This document shows, piece after piece, positions 15,455 through 23,544 of a stretch of DNA of 58,660 nt. Position 1 is the first letter of the stretch; the number at the start of each line of letters is the position of its first letter. The notes under the pieces were generated by a model, which worked only from the letters and a program-made list of their open reading frames with translations, was not told the DNA's origin and searched no databases. The position numbers were made by a program, and so were the translations under genes. Location of the stretch: assembly GCA_015059785.1 (NCBI GenBank), contig SUZS01000010.1:1-58660 (forward strand). Reading direction: 5' to 3'. The stretch comes from Rikenellaceae bacterium (GTDB lineage Bacteria > Bacteroidota > Bacteroidia > Bacteroidales > Rikenellaceae).

Positions 15455-17830
15455 TTAATCTTTTGTTAATCTAATAAATGTGCACTTTGCACTACAGCTT
15501 TCAGGGTCGTATGAGTTTAGCGACTCGAGACGATAAAGCGAGCTCTCACCCAGAATATTTAGTCTGAAGTTATCTCTCAGACTTGGAAATTCATCTTGGT
15601 CAGCGAGCAGTCTTTTAACCTCTAAAGGATTCAGACGAAGGGTTAGCGATAGTCGCTGTCGGGTTGCCAGACGCTCTAACGACTCAGCAAAGAATCGGTT
15701 TAGTCCACTAACCCCCTCTCTATCCTCATAGCAGAGCGAGAAGCCATCTGTATACTCATCGCCAGCAAAGAAGAATGCCGAGAGTGGATAGAGATTTGAG
15801 TTTATCGGATATCCCCAACACTCGCCTTTAGGCAGAGGCACAAGACCCTTAAATTGAACAATGTGTGGCGTAAATGGTGCATCCATAACACCCTCAGCAG
15901 AGCTATCTCCAACTTGCAGTATAGATGCTGAAGGAGCAAGGGCATACTGACCTATCTTGTTTACTCCCGTCGTAAAGAGTCTGTTTGTCGTACGCTGCAC
16001 ACTCTGCTTGGCTCCATATGTTGGGTTAGTAAAGCTCCACCTTCCCAACTTTGTGCCTCGCTGAGCATTAAACTGTTTCGATGCAAAATCGCCTTCACGG
16101 TAGTCCCACTCAAGAGTATGCGCCACATCAACGCCCATATCAGATAACTCTATGGCAGAGCCGTAGTCCACCTTGTCGCTCCACTCCCACTGCTTGCGAG
16201 TATAGAACTTCTCCATAGTATCTATGTAGACCGTCTTATTCTGCTCATCGGTAAAAATTACCAAGTTGAACATCTGACATATAGTTGCTACAATGTCAAT
16301 AAGCCACATATTCTCGTGTGTAATATCCTCAAGCGACACATACGAGCCATATCCAGGCACTGAAGAGAAGTATGGACGAAGAGAGCAGGCAGTACTCAGC
16401 TCAATGTTCATCCCGGGCTCTGCACCAGCAAACTTTATTCTGTTAAACTGCATCTTCTCCCCAGGTGAGAACTCCTGCGGCGGTATGCGAATATCTATCT
16501 GCACCTCGGTTTTTCCACACTCAGAGACAAATCCCGGATAGATAGCCCAGTCGCTATTGGCAAGCTCCTCAAACCTCTCGCCCACCATCGACTCAAGAGT
16601 GCAGCACGGCACAGCCCCCTCAGGCATAACAATCTTGGTGTAGCGTTCAGTGATAATATGCTCCTCTATAAGCTCTCCGCTCTGTGAGTCTAAGATTGCT
16701 AAGCGGTATGCTCCTGAAGGGACGAAGTCAAAGATGCAGAGGTTGTAAATAAGTCCCGGGCTCAACTTCTCTCGCCTATCCTCAAAAGGATTTGCCAGTA
16801 TAAATGATGCATCGACATTTGGTTCTGCAATAACCCTATTGAAGCCTAACAGCTCCCTGCGCGAGGCTATACGATAATCTGTTGTATACTCAAGGTGCAG
16901 CAAAAAGCCCACATTTGCCGCAATGCTACTCTGGAACTGACAATACCCATCCTCGTTTATCGTAAATACATTACCTGTGTTAAATGTATCTAACATCGGT
17001 TTGCCCGCCGCATCTACAGCCGTAGGGTTTGCCGTATCAACAATATTTCCAAGTGCGCTTTCGCCCTCAAAGCTCACCGTTGCATAGACCTTACCCCACT
17101 CATCAGCCACCGCCCGACCAACATCCTTTCGGCGGGCGAAAAAATCGAGTAGTTTCTGCTGCTTTACCGTATCTGGCGAGGCGTACTGCCCACTGAAGTA
17201 GAGCTGACGCAGCTCGCTGCTCATAAAGAAGTCGCCCTTAATAGTATACCCCTCAAAAATCTTCTCAAATAGTGCCGCCACAGAGAAAAATGGATGATAG
17301 TCATCCGTAGTCATAATATACTCTAACGGAGCTCCCGAAATCTCTGAATATACCGACGGGTACCTATTACGCAATACCGGCAAGAACCTCACAGGCTTGT
17401 ACCCCTCCCAACTCTCCATAATATTCTCAGGAGTCAGTGTCATTGAGAACTCCAAGCCGCTATCTCTGATGCTTGTCCTCGCCGCCCTCTTTGCCCACTG
17501 AGCTCCACCCGTAACTATTCGCACCCTATAGCGACCCTCGTTGCGACTATTGAGCGAGGTAGACAATATGTATATCGTACCACTAAAAAGCTCAACACCA
17601 CCACTTACCAACACCGCTTGATGATGAGTACCATTAAACCGCTCTACAGCATGCAAATCCTTTGCTCCGCCAAAAATCGCATCGGACTCAACTGTTGACG
17701 GCACATCAAGCTCCAACGACTGACCCTCTATTGCCTTTTGCGGGTCGGTAATACCCTCTATAGATACCCCTATAGGCAGGGTTGGTAAGGTAGACAACAG
17801 ACAATGGCGACCATCTACATATAACTTCAC
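15455..17830 (-). CDS. Large tail-tip/baseplate-like phage protein
   Basis: A 791-residue protein without signal peptide or membrane segment. The first 130 residues (a strand-rich domain with GTIYILSTS) resemble distal-tail-type proteins, and the middle (about 130-600) is beta-rich. A feature at about 535-560, with IVATICQMFNLVIFTDEQN, resembles the hub domains of tail-tip proteins in Bacteroidota prophages. Assignment as a distal tail or adsorption protein is inferred from size, pattern and the capsid-portal cluster. It overlaps the preceding gene by 4 bp. If there is no tape-measure protein, the tail would be very short and this would be its main component. Confidence 0.5.
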   Translation of the reverse strand: MKLYVDGRHCLLSTLPTLPIGVSIEGITDPQKAIEGQSLELDVPSTVESDAIFGGAKDLHAVERFNGTHHQAVLVSGGVELFSGTIYILSTSLNSRNEGRYRVRIVTGGAQWAKRAARTSIRDSGLEFSMTLTPENIMESWEGYKPVRFLPVLRNRYPSVYSEISGAPLEYIMTTDDYHPFFSVAALFEKIFEGYTIKGDFFMSSELRQLYFSGQYASPDTVKQQKLLDFFARRKDVGRAVADEWGKVYATVSFEGESALGNIVDTANPTAVDAAGKPMLDTFNTGNVFTINEDGYCQFQSSIAANVGFLLHLEYTTDYRIASRRELLGFNRVIAEPNVDASFILANPFEDRREKLSPGLIYNLCIFDFVPSGAYRLAILDSQSGELIEEHIITERYTKIVMPEGAVPCCTLESMVGERFEELANSDWAIYPGFVSECGKTEVQIDIRIPPQEFSPGEKMQFNRIKFAGAEPGMNIELSTACSLRPYFSSVPGYGSYVSLEDITHENMWLIDIVATICQMFNLVIFTDEQNKTVYIDTMEKFYTRKQWEWSDKVDYGSAIELSDMGVDVAHTLEWDYREGDFASKQFNAQRGTKLGRWSFTNPTYGAKQSVQRTTNRLFTTGVNKIGQYALAPSASILQVGDSSAEGVMDAPFTPHIVQFKGLVPLPKGECWGYPINSNLYPLSAFFFAGDEYTDGFSLCYEDREGVSGLNRFFAESLERLATRQRLSLTLRLNPLEVKRLLADQDEFPSLRDNFRLNILGESSLYRLESLNSYDPESCSAKCTFIRLTKD

Positions 17831-18798
17831 AATACCACCTCCTCTCCGTCATACTCAAATGTAAACTCTCCACTTGCGCAGCTGCCGTAGCTGTATGTTA
17901 CCATCTCAGACTCGACGACTCTCGCCTCGACAATAGAGCCACCAATCTCCAACCACACCTTTGGAGCTGTGACTATTGTAGATAGCCCCTCCGCCATCTG
18001 ATTTGTCAGAGCCCTTGAACGCAGCGATATCCTCTTTTTACTCTTGCAGCTTACCACATCGCCAACCACCCTATTTGTAAATAGTGTTTTACGCTCTGCT
18101 ACCACACTTTTGCAGAGTGTAATAGGAAATGTATACCTCTCTGGCATACCCTCTGCCGATATCCAGACAGCCCTTACAGAGTCCTTGTAGCCAGGGACAA
18201 TGGTGTAATGAAGAGTCTGTGTCACATTGTCATCTAAGGCTATCTCCACATCAAACGATTTGATATGCTCACTAAACTGAGCCGTTGCTATATGTAGTCG
18301 CACCACACCCGTACTGCTACTAATAGCTAACACTTTTTGCTCGCCATTGCTTGCCAAAAAGCGAGCTTCAACAGTGCTATTTGGCTCTGCTACAAAGACC
18401 ACATCGTCACACTCTCCATAACATATTTCTCGCTGTTTAGGCATTACACTGTAGATACTACCCACCACCATCTTGCTACCGTTGCTGCACACCCTTACAG
18501 GGTCAGACTCATCATACCCCATCTCTGTCCTTGCTGTCAGATAGTATGTTGCCGTCGGAACATCCTCTAACGAGGATATATTGCTCCACGAAGGAGTTAC
18601 CCTCTCGACATTTATATAAGGTGCGATATCTACCTGCGCACTCTCTACACCCTTGATAATTTTACTTGCCACCACATTTGATGTGTTGTAGTCGATAATA
18701 TCTATTGCAAAATCGCTCTGCTCGACAGACTCTACAACAAACACCACCCCACGCTCTATCGGGGTTAAATCCTCTGGTTGAGAACTAAAATAGACCAT
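17827..18798 (-). CDS. Uncharacterised phage-cluster protein, 323 aa
   Basis: A 323-residue, strand-rich protein with no motif I recognise and no signal peptide. It is coupled by a 4-bp overlap to the 791-residue tail-tip-like gene, so the two products probably act together, for instance as minor tail or receptor-contacting components (inference). Cysteines are more frequent than usual for a cytosolic phage protein. The frame is intact. Confidence 0.55.
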   Translation of the reverse strand: MVYFSSQPEDLTPIERGVVFVVESVEQSDFAIDIIDYNTSNVVASKIIKGVESAQVDIAPYINVERVTPSWSNISSLEDVPTATYYLTARTEMGYDESDPVRVCSNGSKMVVGSIYSVMPKQREICYGECDDVVFVAEPNSTVEARFLASNGEQKVLAISSSTGVVRLHIATAQFSEHIKSFDVEIALDDNVTQTLHYTIVPGYKDSVRAVWISAEGMPERYTFPITLCKSVVAERKTLFTNRVVGDVVSCKSKKRISLRSRALTNQMAEGLSTIVTAPKVWLEIGGSIVEARVVESEMVTYSYGSCASGEFTFEYDGEEVVL

Positions 18799-18810
18799 AC
18801 TACTACTGAA

Positions 18811-19215
18811 TTAAAAAATTGTTGTTACCATACATTTCGCCACAACGCCCACCTCGCCAAGACCAACTACCGCCCGCGCTATAGGCTCAATAGTCAGCTC
18901 ATCTATGCATGCAATCTTCTCGTGTTCAGAGAGTTGTGAGAGAATTTCAAGCAGATTACTCTCTATATTGGCAATAAGTTGACTACGCTGCTCTGGCGAC
19001 AGATGAATACCAGCGTCCAGGAGGTAAAGTTGCAAGCCGTAGACTATCTTGCCGTGGTTGCGACCCTCTATTGATTGAAAAGTTGGCTCACAAATTAGAG
19101 CCGCGGGAAATTGTGGAGCTTGTGCAGTCAGATTTTGAATGCCGAGTGTTCGGCTGTTGTAGCCACAGAGAGTACAACACTGCTGCACCGCACTGATAAG
19201 TGTTGAGCGGTTCAT
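18811..19215 (-). CDS. First gene of the phage cluster, tail-terminator-like
   Basis: A 134-residue protein with an alpha/beta pattern: an N-terminal helix, a central strand set, a helix at about 90-108 and closing strands. The size and pattern recall tail-terminator or minor tail proteins of siphophages, but I do not recognise a specific family. It is the promoter-proximal gene. Its ATG lies about 120 nt downstream of the inferred transcription start, in a leader containing four phased GTTAATA repeats. The next gene follows after 12 bp. Confidence 0.5.
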   Translation of the reverse strand: MNRSTLISAVQQCCTLCGYNSRTLGIQNLTAQAPQFPAALICEPTFQSIEGRNHGKIVYGLQLYLLDAGIHLSPEQRSQLIANIESNLLEILSQLSEHEKIACIDELTIEPIARAVVGLGEVGVVAKCMVTTIF

Positions 19216-19235
19216 GCTTTTTTGTTTATAGAATT

Positions 19236-19330
19236 GTTAATAAAAGGTTAATACAGCTTGATAATCGCGTGACAATAAACTCTTTAAGCTGTTAATAAGG
19301 TTATCAACACCCAGACTGAAATGTTAATAA
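19236..19330. promoter_or_regulatory. Four helically phased GTTAATA repeats (candidate operator array)
   Basis: GTTAATAA or GTTAATAC occurs at 19236, 19247, 19291 and 19323, all in the same orientation, with start-to-start distances of 11, 44 and 32 bp, i.e. close to whole helical turns. A related GGTTATCAACACC lies at 19298-19310. The array sits in the leader between the inferred promoter and the first gene of the phage-derived operon. It looks like binding sites for one regulator on one face of the DNA; the regulator is unknown. The rest of the gene-free interval 19216-19582 is AT-rich promoter sequence. Confidence 0.5.
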
Positions 19331-19345
19331 CGCCGAATGACAGTG

Positions 19346-19378
19346 CAAATATATAACACAAAAATCCCCCTTGTCAAG
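19346..19378 (-). promoter_or_regulatory. Candidate promoter of the phage-derived operon
   Basis: On the minus strand CTTG (19375-19378) is followed after 21 nt by TATATTTG (19346-19353). The -7 box is consensus and the -33 box is partial. It is the only promoter-like sequence I see for the ten-gene operon. Confidence 0.5.
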
Positions 19379-19518
19379 AGGGCACACACAACTTTTTTCA
19401 ATTCAACAACTGTTTCACCAACCTAAATTATTGAACATCTGACAGTAGCAGTACGAAAAAAATTTACAAAAAAGTGAAAAAATTGCCTACTGGGCATACA
19501 TCTTCCCGAAAAAAGTAT

Positions 19519-19526
19519 TAACTTTG
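19519..19526 (+). promoter_or_regulatory. -7 box for mqnA
   Basis: TAACTTTG fits TAnnTTTG, about 57 nt before the mqnA start. No clear -33 box is visible. Confidence 0.45.
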
Positions 19527-19582
19527 CATTGGTTTGTGTACGCGTAGTACATTTTTGTTTCACTAACGGCTTATAACTATGG

Positions 19583-20356
19583 ATGGTGATGGGTATCAAT
19601 GCAAAAATAGCTGCAATATCGTATCTCAATACGATACCGTTTCTCTATGGTATTCGGCACGAAGGTAGTCTTTGCGCCGAGTTGCTACTTGCACCCCCAT
19701 CTGAAAATGTCCGTCACTTTATCGAGGGCAAGGTAGACCTCGCCCTTATCCCCGCAGCCGTAGTTCCAACACTCAAGGATGCGCAGGTTATTACCGACTA
19801 CTGCATTGGTGCAGTGGGACCTGTGCGTACCGTTATGCTTGTGAGCAACACCCCTATTGAGGCTGTTAAGCGCATCTGGCTGGATGCCCACTCCCGCACC
19901 TCGGTACAACTTGTAGGCTACCTTGCAAAACACCGCTGGAAGATTGCTCCAGAGTGGATAGCGATGGATGACTATTCGCTACTTGAGGCTCCGCAGGCGG
20001 GCGATGCCTTCCTCATTATTGGAGACAAGTGCTTCGGCTATGAGGGTCGCTTTGCATACAACTACGACCTTGCTTCGGAGTGGATTGCCCAGACCCGCCT
20101 ACCATTTGCCTTTGCGCTGTGGGTGGCACGCAAGGGGCTTAGCTATCAGGTACACGACGCGCTGCAGCGCTGCCTTACATACGGCGTTGAGCATACTTAC
20201 GAAGCCATCCTTGAGAGCGACTATGCCGATAGGGAGTATGCCTATGAGTACCTTACTCAGAATATAGACTATCTATTTGATTCACAGAAACATAAAGCGC
20301 TGAAAAAGTTCTGGGACTTTGGGCTGAAGGTTGAGCCTAAGGTCAATCCCGGCTGA
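19583..20356 (+). CDS. mqnA: Chorismate dehydratase, futalosine menaquinone pathway
   Basis: A 257-residue periplasmic-binding-fold enzyme that converts chorismate to 3-enolpyruvylbenzoate, the entry step of the futalosine route to menaquinone. The N-terminal AAISYLNTIPFLYG, the PPSENVRH and GKVDLALIPAA stretch, and IIGDKCFGYEGRF match MqnA. The start could be 19583 or the ATG at 19589, and the family usually begins close to the KIxxISYLN motif. Other mqn genes are not in the window. Presence of this gene argues against Bacteroides proper, which generally uses the classical Men pathway. Confidence 0.9.
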   Translation: MVMGINAKIAAISYLNTIPFLYGIRHEGSLCAELLLAPPSENVRHFIEGKVDLALIPAAVVPTLKDAQVITDYCIGAVGPVRTVMLVSNTPIEAVKRIWLDAHSRTSVQLVGYLAKHRWKIAPEWIAMDDYSLLEAPQAGDAFLIIGDKCFGYEGRFAYNYDLASEWIAQTRLPFAFALWVARKGLSYQVHDALQRCLTYGVEHTYEAILESDYADREYAYEYLTQNIDYLFDSQKHKALKKFWDFGLKVEPKVNPG

Positions 20357-20432
20357 AGGGGTTAAGCGGCAAGGCCGCCCAATCTGGACTATGAGAGAAT
20401 ACTAATCAAAAAACAGAGAGGAGAACAGAACA

Positions 20433-21419
20433 ATGATTACAATCTATCTAAAGCAGTACAACAAGATTATCCGAAACGCAGATACCGAGCTATTTGACGA
20501 TTTGGGATACGATGATATTCTGTGGATTGACATGATGCAACCCACAATCAAGGAGCAGAAGGCCGTAGAGAACTTTATGGAGATAAACCTCCAGACGCGC
20601 CAGCAGGTTGAGGAGATTGAGTCTACATCAAAGTACTCGGAGTCTGAGAACGCCATTATCTCAAACAGCAACTTCTTCGTGCCCGTTGGCGGTGACTCTT
20701 TTAAGGTTGAGCCAGTGTCGTTCACGCTATCTAATGAGGGTGTGCTTGTATCGGTGCGTCAGGCAGATATGCGAACCTTCCGCGAGGCGGAGAAGCGATT
20801 GCAGATGAACTACCGCAACTACTCTACGGGCTACCACATCCTCATTTCACTGCTTGAGGTGCGCATTGACTTTGATGCCGACCTTGTCGAGATGGTCGGT
20901 CGTCAGGTATCGGCACTAAGTAAGGATATCAACCGCGAGGATAGCATTGATAAGGAGGTTATCCACCGCATCAACACCCTGCAGGAGCGTACAATGATTC
21001 TGCGTGAGAATATCTTTGACCGCCAGCGTGTGCTGTCGGGCATCCACCGTTCAGAGCGCTTCCCGAACGATATCTACCCACGATTGCAGCTCATGATTAA
21101 GGATGTAAGCTCGCTTATCAGCCATACAGACTTCACCTTCCAGCGTCTGGACTACATTCAGGATGCCGCATTAGGACTAATTAACATTGAGCAGAACGAG
21201 GTTGTAAAGATCTTCTCTGTGGCTGCCGTAGTCTTCCTGCCTGCGACGCTTGTAGCAAGCATCTACGGTATGAATTTCAAGTTTATGCCCGAGCTTGACT
21301 GGGTGTGGACCCTTGAGAGCGGAGTGACGATCCCCGTGGGCTATATCTTCGCCTTAGGGTTTATGATTTTAGCCTCTGTGGTAACAATGGGATTTTTCAA
21401 ATATAAAAAGTGGTTGTAA
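20433..21419 (+). CDS. corA: CorA-family magnesium/cobalt transporter
   Basis: A 328-residue protein with a soluble alpha/beta N-terminal domain, a long helical stalk (about 155-255) and two C-terminal membrane helices (about 260-278 and 303-322). The selectivity motif GMN is at 279-281 (YGMNFKFMPEL). It is expected to import Mg2+ as a pentamer in the inner membrane. It lies 77 bp after mqnA with no clear promoter in between, so it may be co-transcribed. Its stop codon lies inside the loop of an intrinsic terminator. Confidence 0.93.
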   Translation: MITIYLKQYNKIIRNADTELFDDLGYDDILWIDMMQPTIKEQKAVENFMEINLQTRQQVEEIESTSKYSESENAIISNSNFFVPVGGDSFKVEPVSFTLSNEGVLVSVRQADMRTFREAEKRLQMNYRNYSTGYHILISLLEVRIDFDADLVEMVGRQVSALSKDINREDSIDKEVIHRINTLQERTMILRENIFDRQRVLSGIHRSERFPNDIYPRLQLMIKDVSSLISHTDFTFQRLDYIQDAALGLINIEQNEVVKIFSVAAVVFLPATLVASIYGMNFKFMPELDWVWTLESGVTIPVGYIFALGFMILASVVTMGFFKYKKWL

Positions 21420-21432
21420 AGGCCACTTTTTT
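21405..21432 (+). terminator. Intrinsic terminator overlapping the corA stop codon
   Basis: The stem AAAAAGTGG / CCACTTTTT has a 9-nt loop that contains the corA TAA stop, followed by a further T. The stem's 5' arm encodes the last residues of CorA, so a translating ribosome would cover it. Confidence 0.75.
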
Positions 21433-21445
21433 AGAAAATATTTGT

Positions 21446-21453
21446 TATCTTTG
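21446..21453 (+). promoter_or_regulatory. -7 box for tnaA
   Basis: TATCTTTG lies 52 nt upstream of the tnaA ATG. The leader is A/T-rich and contains no tnaC-like leader peptide. Confidence 0.5.
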
Positions 21454-21505
21454 TAAATATTGATAAAAACTAACTTAAAAAATAATAAAAAATTAAAAAA
21501 CAATT

Positions 21506-22879
21506 ATGGAATTACCTTTTGCAGAATCGTGGCGCATCAAGATGGTGGAGCCTATTCGTAAGAGCACACGCGAGGAGCGTGAGCAGTGGATGAAGGATGC
21601 ACACTACAACCTCTTCCAACTTCGTGCCGACCAGGTATATATCGACTGCCTTACCGACTCTGGTACTGGTGCAATGTCTGACCGTCAGTGGGCAGCAATG
21701 ATGATGGGTGACGAGAGCTATGCTGGCTCAACATCATTCTTCCACCTTAAGGAGACAATCACTCGCCTTACAGGCTTTGAGTATGTTATCCCTACACACC
21801 AGGGTCGCGCTGCAGAGAATGTTCTTTTCAGCCACCTTGTAAAGCAGGGCGATGTTGTTCCGGGCAACTCACACTTTGACACCACAAAGGGACACATTGA
21901 GTCTCGCAAGGCTACAGCCCTTGACTGCACTATTGACGAGGCTAAGGATACCCAGCTTGAGATTCCTTTCAAGGGTAATGTAGACCCTGCAAAGCTTGAG
22001 GCAGCCCTTGAGCAGTACCACGAGCGCGTACCATTTATCATCGTTACAATTACAAACAACACCGCTGGTGGTCAGCCAGTATCTATGGAAAACCTTCGCG
22101 CTGTTCGCGCTATTGCAGATAAGTATGGCAAGCGCGTAGTGCTTGACTCAGCTCGTTTTGCCGAGAATGCATACTTTATCAAGACCCGCGAGGAGGGTTA
22201 TGCAGATAAGACTATCAAGGAGATTGTTGCCGAGATTTACTCTCTTGCTGACGCAATGACAATGTCTGCAAAGAAGGACGGTATCGTAAATATGGGTGGT
22301 TTTATCGCTACACGCCATGAGGATTGGTACGAGGGCGCAAAGCGATTCTGTATTCCATTTGAGGGTTACCTCACTTATGGTGGTATGAATGGCCGCGATA
22401 TGGAGGCTCTTGCTATTGGTCTTGACGAGAACACCGAGTTTGACAATCTTGACACCCGCATCCGCCAGGTGCAGTACCTCGCTGCTCGCCTTGACGAGTT
22501 CGGCATCCCTTACCAGCGCCCTGCAGGTGGCCACGCAATCTTTGTTGATGCAAGTAAGGTGCTCACATCAGTTCCTAAGGAGGAGTTCCCAGCGCAGACC
22601 CTTGCCGTTGAGCTCTACCTTGAGGCAGGCGTTCGTGGTTGCGAGATTGGCTATATCCTTGCTGACCGCGACCCTGTAACCCGCGAGAACCGCTTCGGAG
22701 GCCTTGACCTTCTTCGCCTCTGCGTTGCTCGCCGCGTATACACTAACAACCACATGGATGTTATCGCCGTAGCCCTTAAGAATGTCTTTGACCGCCGCCA
22801 TGAGATTACCCGTGGTGTGAAGATTGTTTGGGAGACCGAGCTTATGCGCCACTTTACAGTAAAGCTTGAGAAGCTGTAA
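21506..22879 (+). CDS. tnaA: Tryptophanase
   Basis: A 457-residue PLP enzyme that splits tryptophan into indole, pyruvate and ammonia. The PLP lysine is Lys257 in MSAKKDG, and IPTHQGRAAEN (95-105) and DSARFAENAYFIK (214-226) fit the family. VLDSARFAEN and GRDPVTREN-like segments side with tryptophanase rather than tyrosine phenol-lyase. Unlike E. coli there is no tnaC leader and no tnaB permease beside it. It stands alone between two intrinsic terminators. The product predicts an indole-positive organism. Confidence 0.92.
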   Translation: MELPFAESWRIKMVEPIRKSTREEREQWMKDAHYNLFQLRADQVYIDCLTDSGTGAMSDRQWAAMMMGDESYAGSTSFFHLKETITRLTGFEYVIPTHQGRAAENVLFSHLVKQGDVVPGNSHFDTTKGHIESRKATALDCTIDEAKDTQLEIPFKGNVDPAKLEAALEQYHERVPFIIVTITNNTAGGQPVSMENLRAVRAIADKYGKRVVLDSARFAENAYFIKTREEGYADKTIKEIVAEIYSLADAMTMSAKKDGIVNMGGFIATRHEDWYEGAKRFCIPFEGYLTYGGMNGRDMEALAIGLDENTEFDNLDTRIRQVQYLAARLDEFGIPYQRPAGGHAIFVDASKVLTSVPKEEFPAQTLAVELYLEAGVRGCEIGYILADRDPVTRENRFGGLDLLRLCVARRVYTNNHMDVIAVALKNVFDRRHEITRGVKIVWETELMRHFTVKLEKL

Positions 22880-22894
22880 ATCAACCACATAGAC

Positions 22895-22928
22895 AAAAAA
22901 ACAGACTTCAATTGGAGTCTGTTTTTTT
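22895..22928. terminator. Bidirectional intrinsic terminator
   Basis: A perfect 13-bp stem, AAAAAAACAGACT / AGTCTGTTTTTTT, with an 8-nt loop. It ends tnaA on the plus strand and, 5 bp past its last gene, the rnhB-led operon on the minus strand. Confidence 0.92.
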
Positions 22929-22932
22929 ATGC

Positions 22933-23544
22933 CTATCTCAACGCCTGAAGAACAATTTTCTCCATTATATCGTAACAGTGGCTGTTTGGATGAACGCCAT
23001 CTTTTGATAGCTCTTCAGGCAGTGAACCGTCAGCCGCAGCAAGAGGGGTGTAAAAATCTATAAATGTGCGCTTTCTACACTTCGCAAAGCGAGCTATACG
23101 GCGGTTCATATCTTGAATGGGTACAACTGGCTTAATCTCTGGTCGCCAGTGGTAGCGGGAAGCGGGAAGTATTGTGCAGAGAACCACCTTAATACCACTC
23201 TTTTCAGCAGTTCGGGTCATCCACTTTATATTCTTCATTATCTGTCGGTTAGAGACATAACCTCGGTTCTGCGCTATATCGTTTGTACCACAACAGATAA
23301 CTACATACTCCACCTTGTGCGCAATAACATCACTCTCAAAACGCTCAACCATCTGCGCCGTCACCTGGCCGCTCTTGCCGCGATTGAGGAAGTTATTCTT
23401 CTCAAAAAACTCTGGGTGCCCACCATGCTTTACGCTGTCCCAACTATCAAAAATTGAGTCACCCATAAACACAGCCTTATACTGCGCATAAGATGCAGTG
23501 CTACAGAATATTACCGCAGCAAATATCCCCAAAAACCTTCTCAT
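22933..23544 (-). CDS. Secreted SGNH/GDSL hydrolase
   Basis: A 203-residue protein with a signal peptide (residues 1-20, ending SYAQ). Block I is MGDSIFD with nucleophile Ser30, block III is CGTNDIA near 85-90, and the DGVHPN block near 180 supplies the catalytic Asp and His. Family members deacylate esters, often on acetylated polysaccharides or lipids; the substrate here is unknown. The start overlaps the CocE-type hydrolase gene by 4 bp, so it is the last gene of the operon. Expected to act in the periplasm. Confidence 0.88.
   Translation of the reverse strand: MRRFLGIFAAVIFCSTASYAQYKAVFMGDSIFDSWDSVKHGGHPEFFEKNNFLNRGKSGQVTAQMVERFESDVIAHKVEYVVICCGTNDIAQNRGYVSNRQIMKNIKWMTRTAEKSGIKVVLCTILPASRYHWRPEIKPVVPIQDMNRRIARFAKCRKRTFIDFYTPLAAADGSLPEELSKDGVHPNSHCYDIMEKIVLQALR

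Larger units (their letters stand above)
10658..19215 (-). mobile_element. Phage-derived particle operon (domesticated prophage or GTA-like)
   Basis: Ten consecutive minus-strand frames, all intact, with gaps of 68 bp or less and several 1-26 bp overlaps. In order of transcription they are an unknown 134-aa protein, unknown 323-aa protein, large 791-aa tail-tip-like protein, ClpP-type protease, major capsid protein, unknown 130-aa protein, portal, connector-like protein, holin and endolysin. Not found in or beside the cluster: terminase subunits, integrase, repressor, replication genes, a tape-measure protein or recognisable att repeats. The cluster fits exactly between housekeeping genes and its last gene overlaps the neighbour by 17 bp. 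I infer a fixed, selected phage-derived locus. A satellite or a defective prophage that lost other modules cleanly is the alternative. Confidence 0.7.

Noticed and set aside
10658..19215. Mu-like transposable phage or contractile tailocin
   Set aside because: No transposase, sheath, tube or baseplate wedge proteins are visible, and a capsid and portal are present.
21506..22879. Tyrosine phenol-lyase
   Set aside because: The DSARFAENAYFIK, MSAKKDG and GRDP-type segments agree with tryptophanase, not with the TPL pattern (DATRCVENA, MSGKKD).
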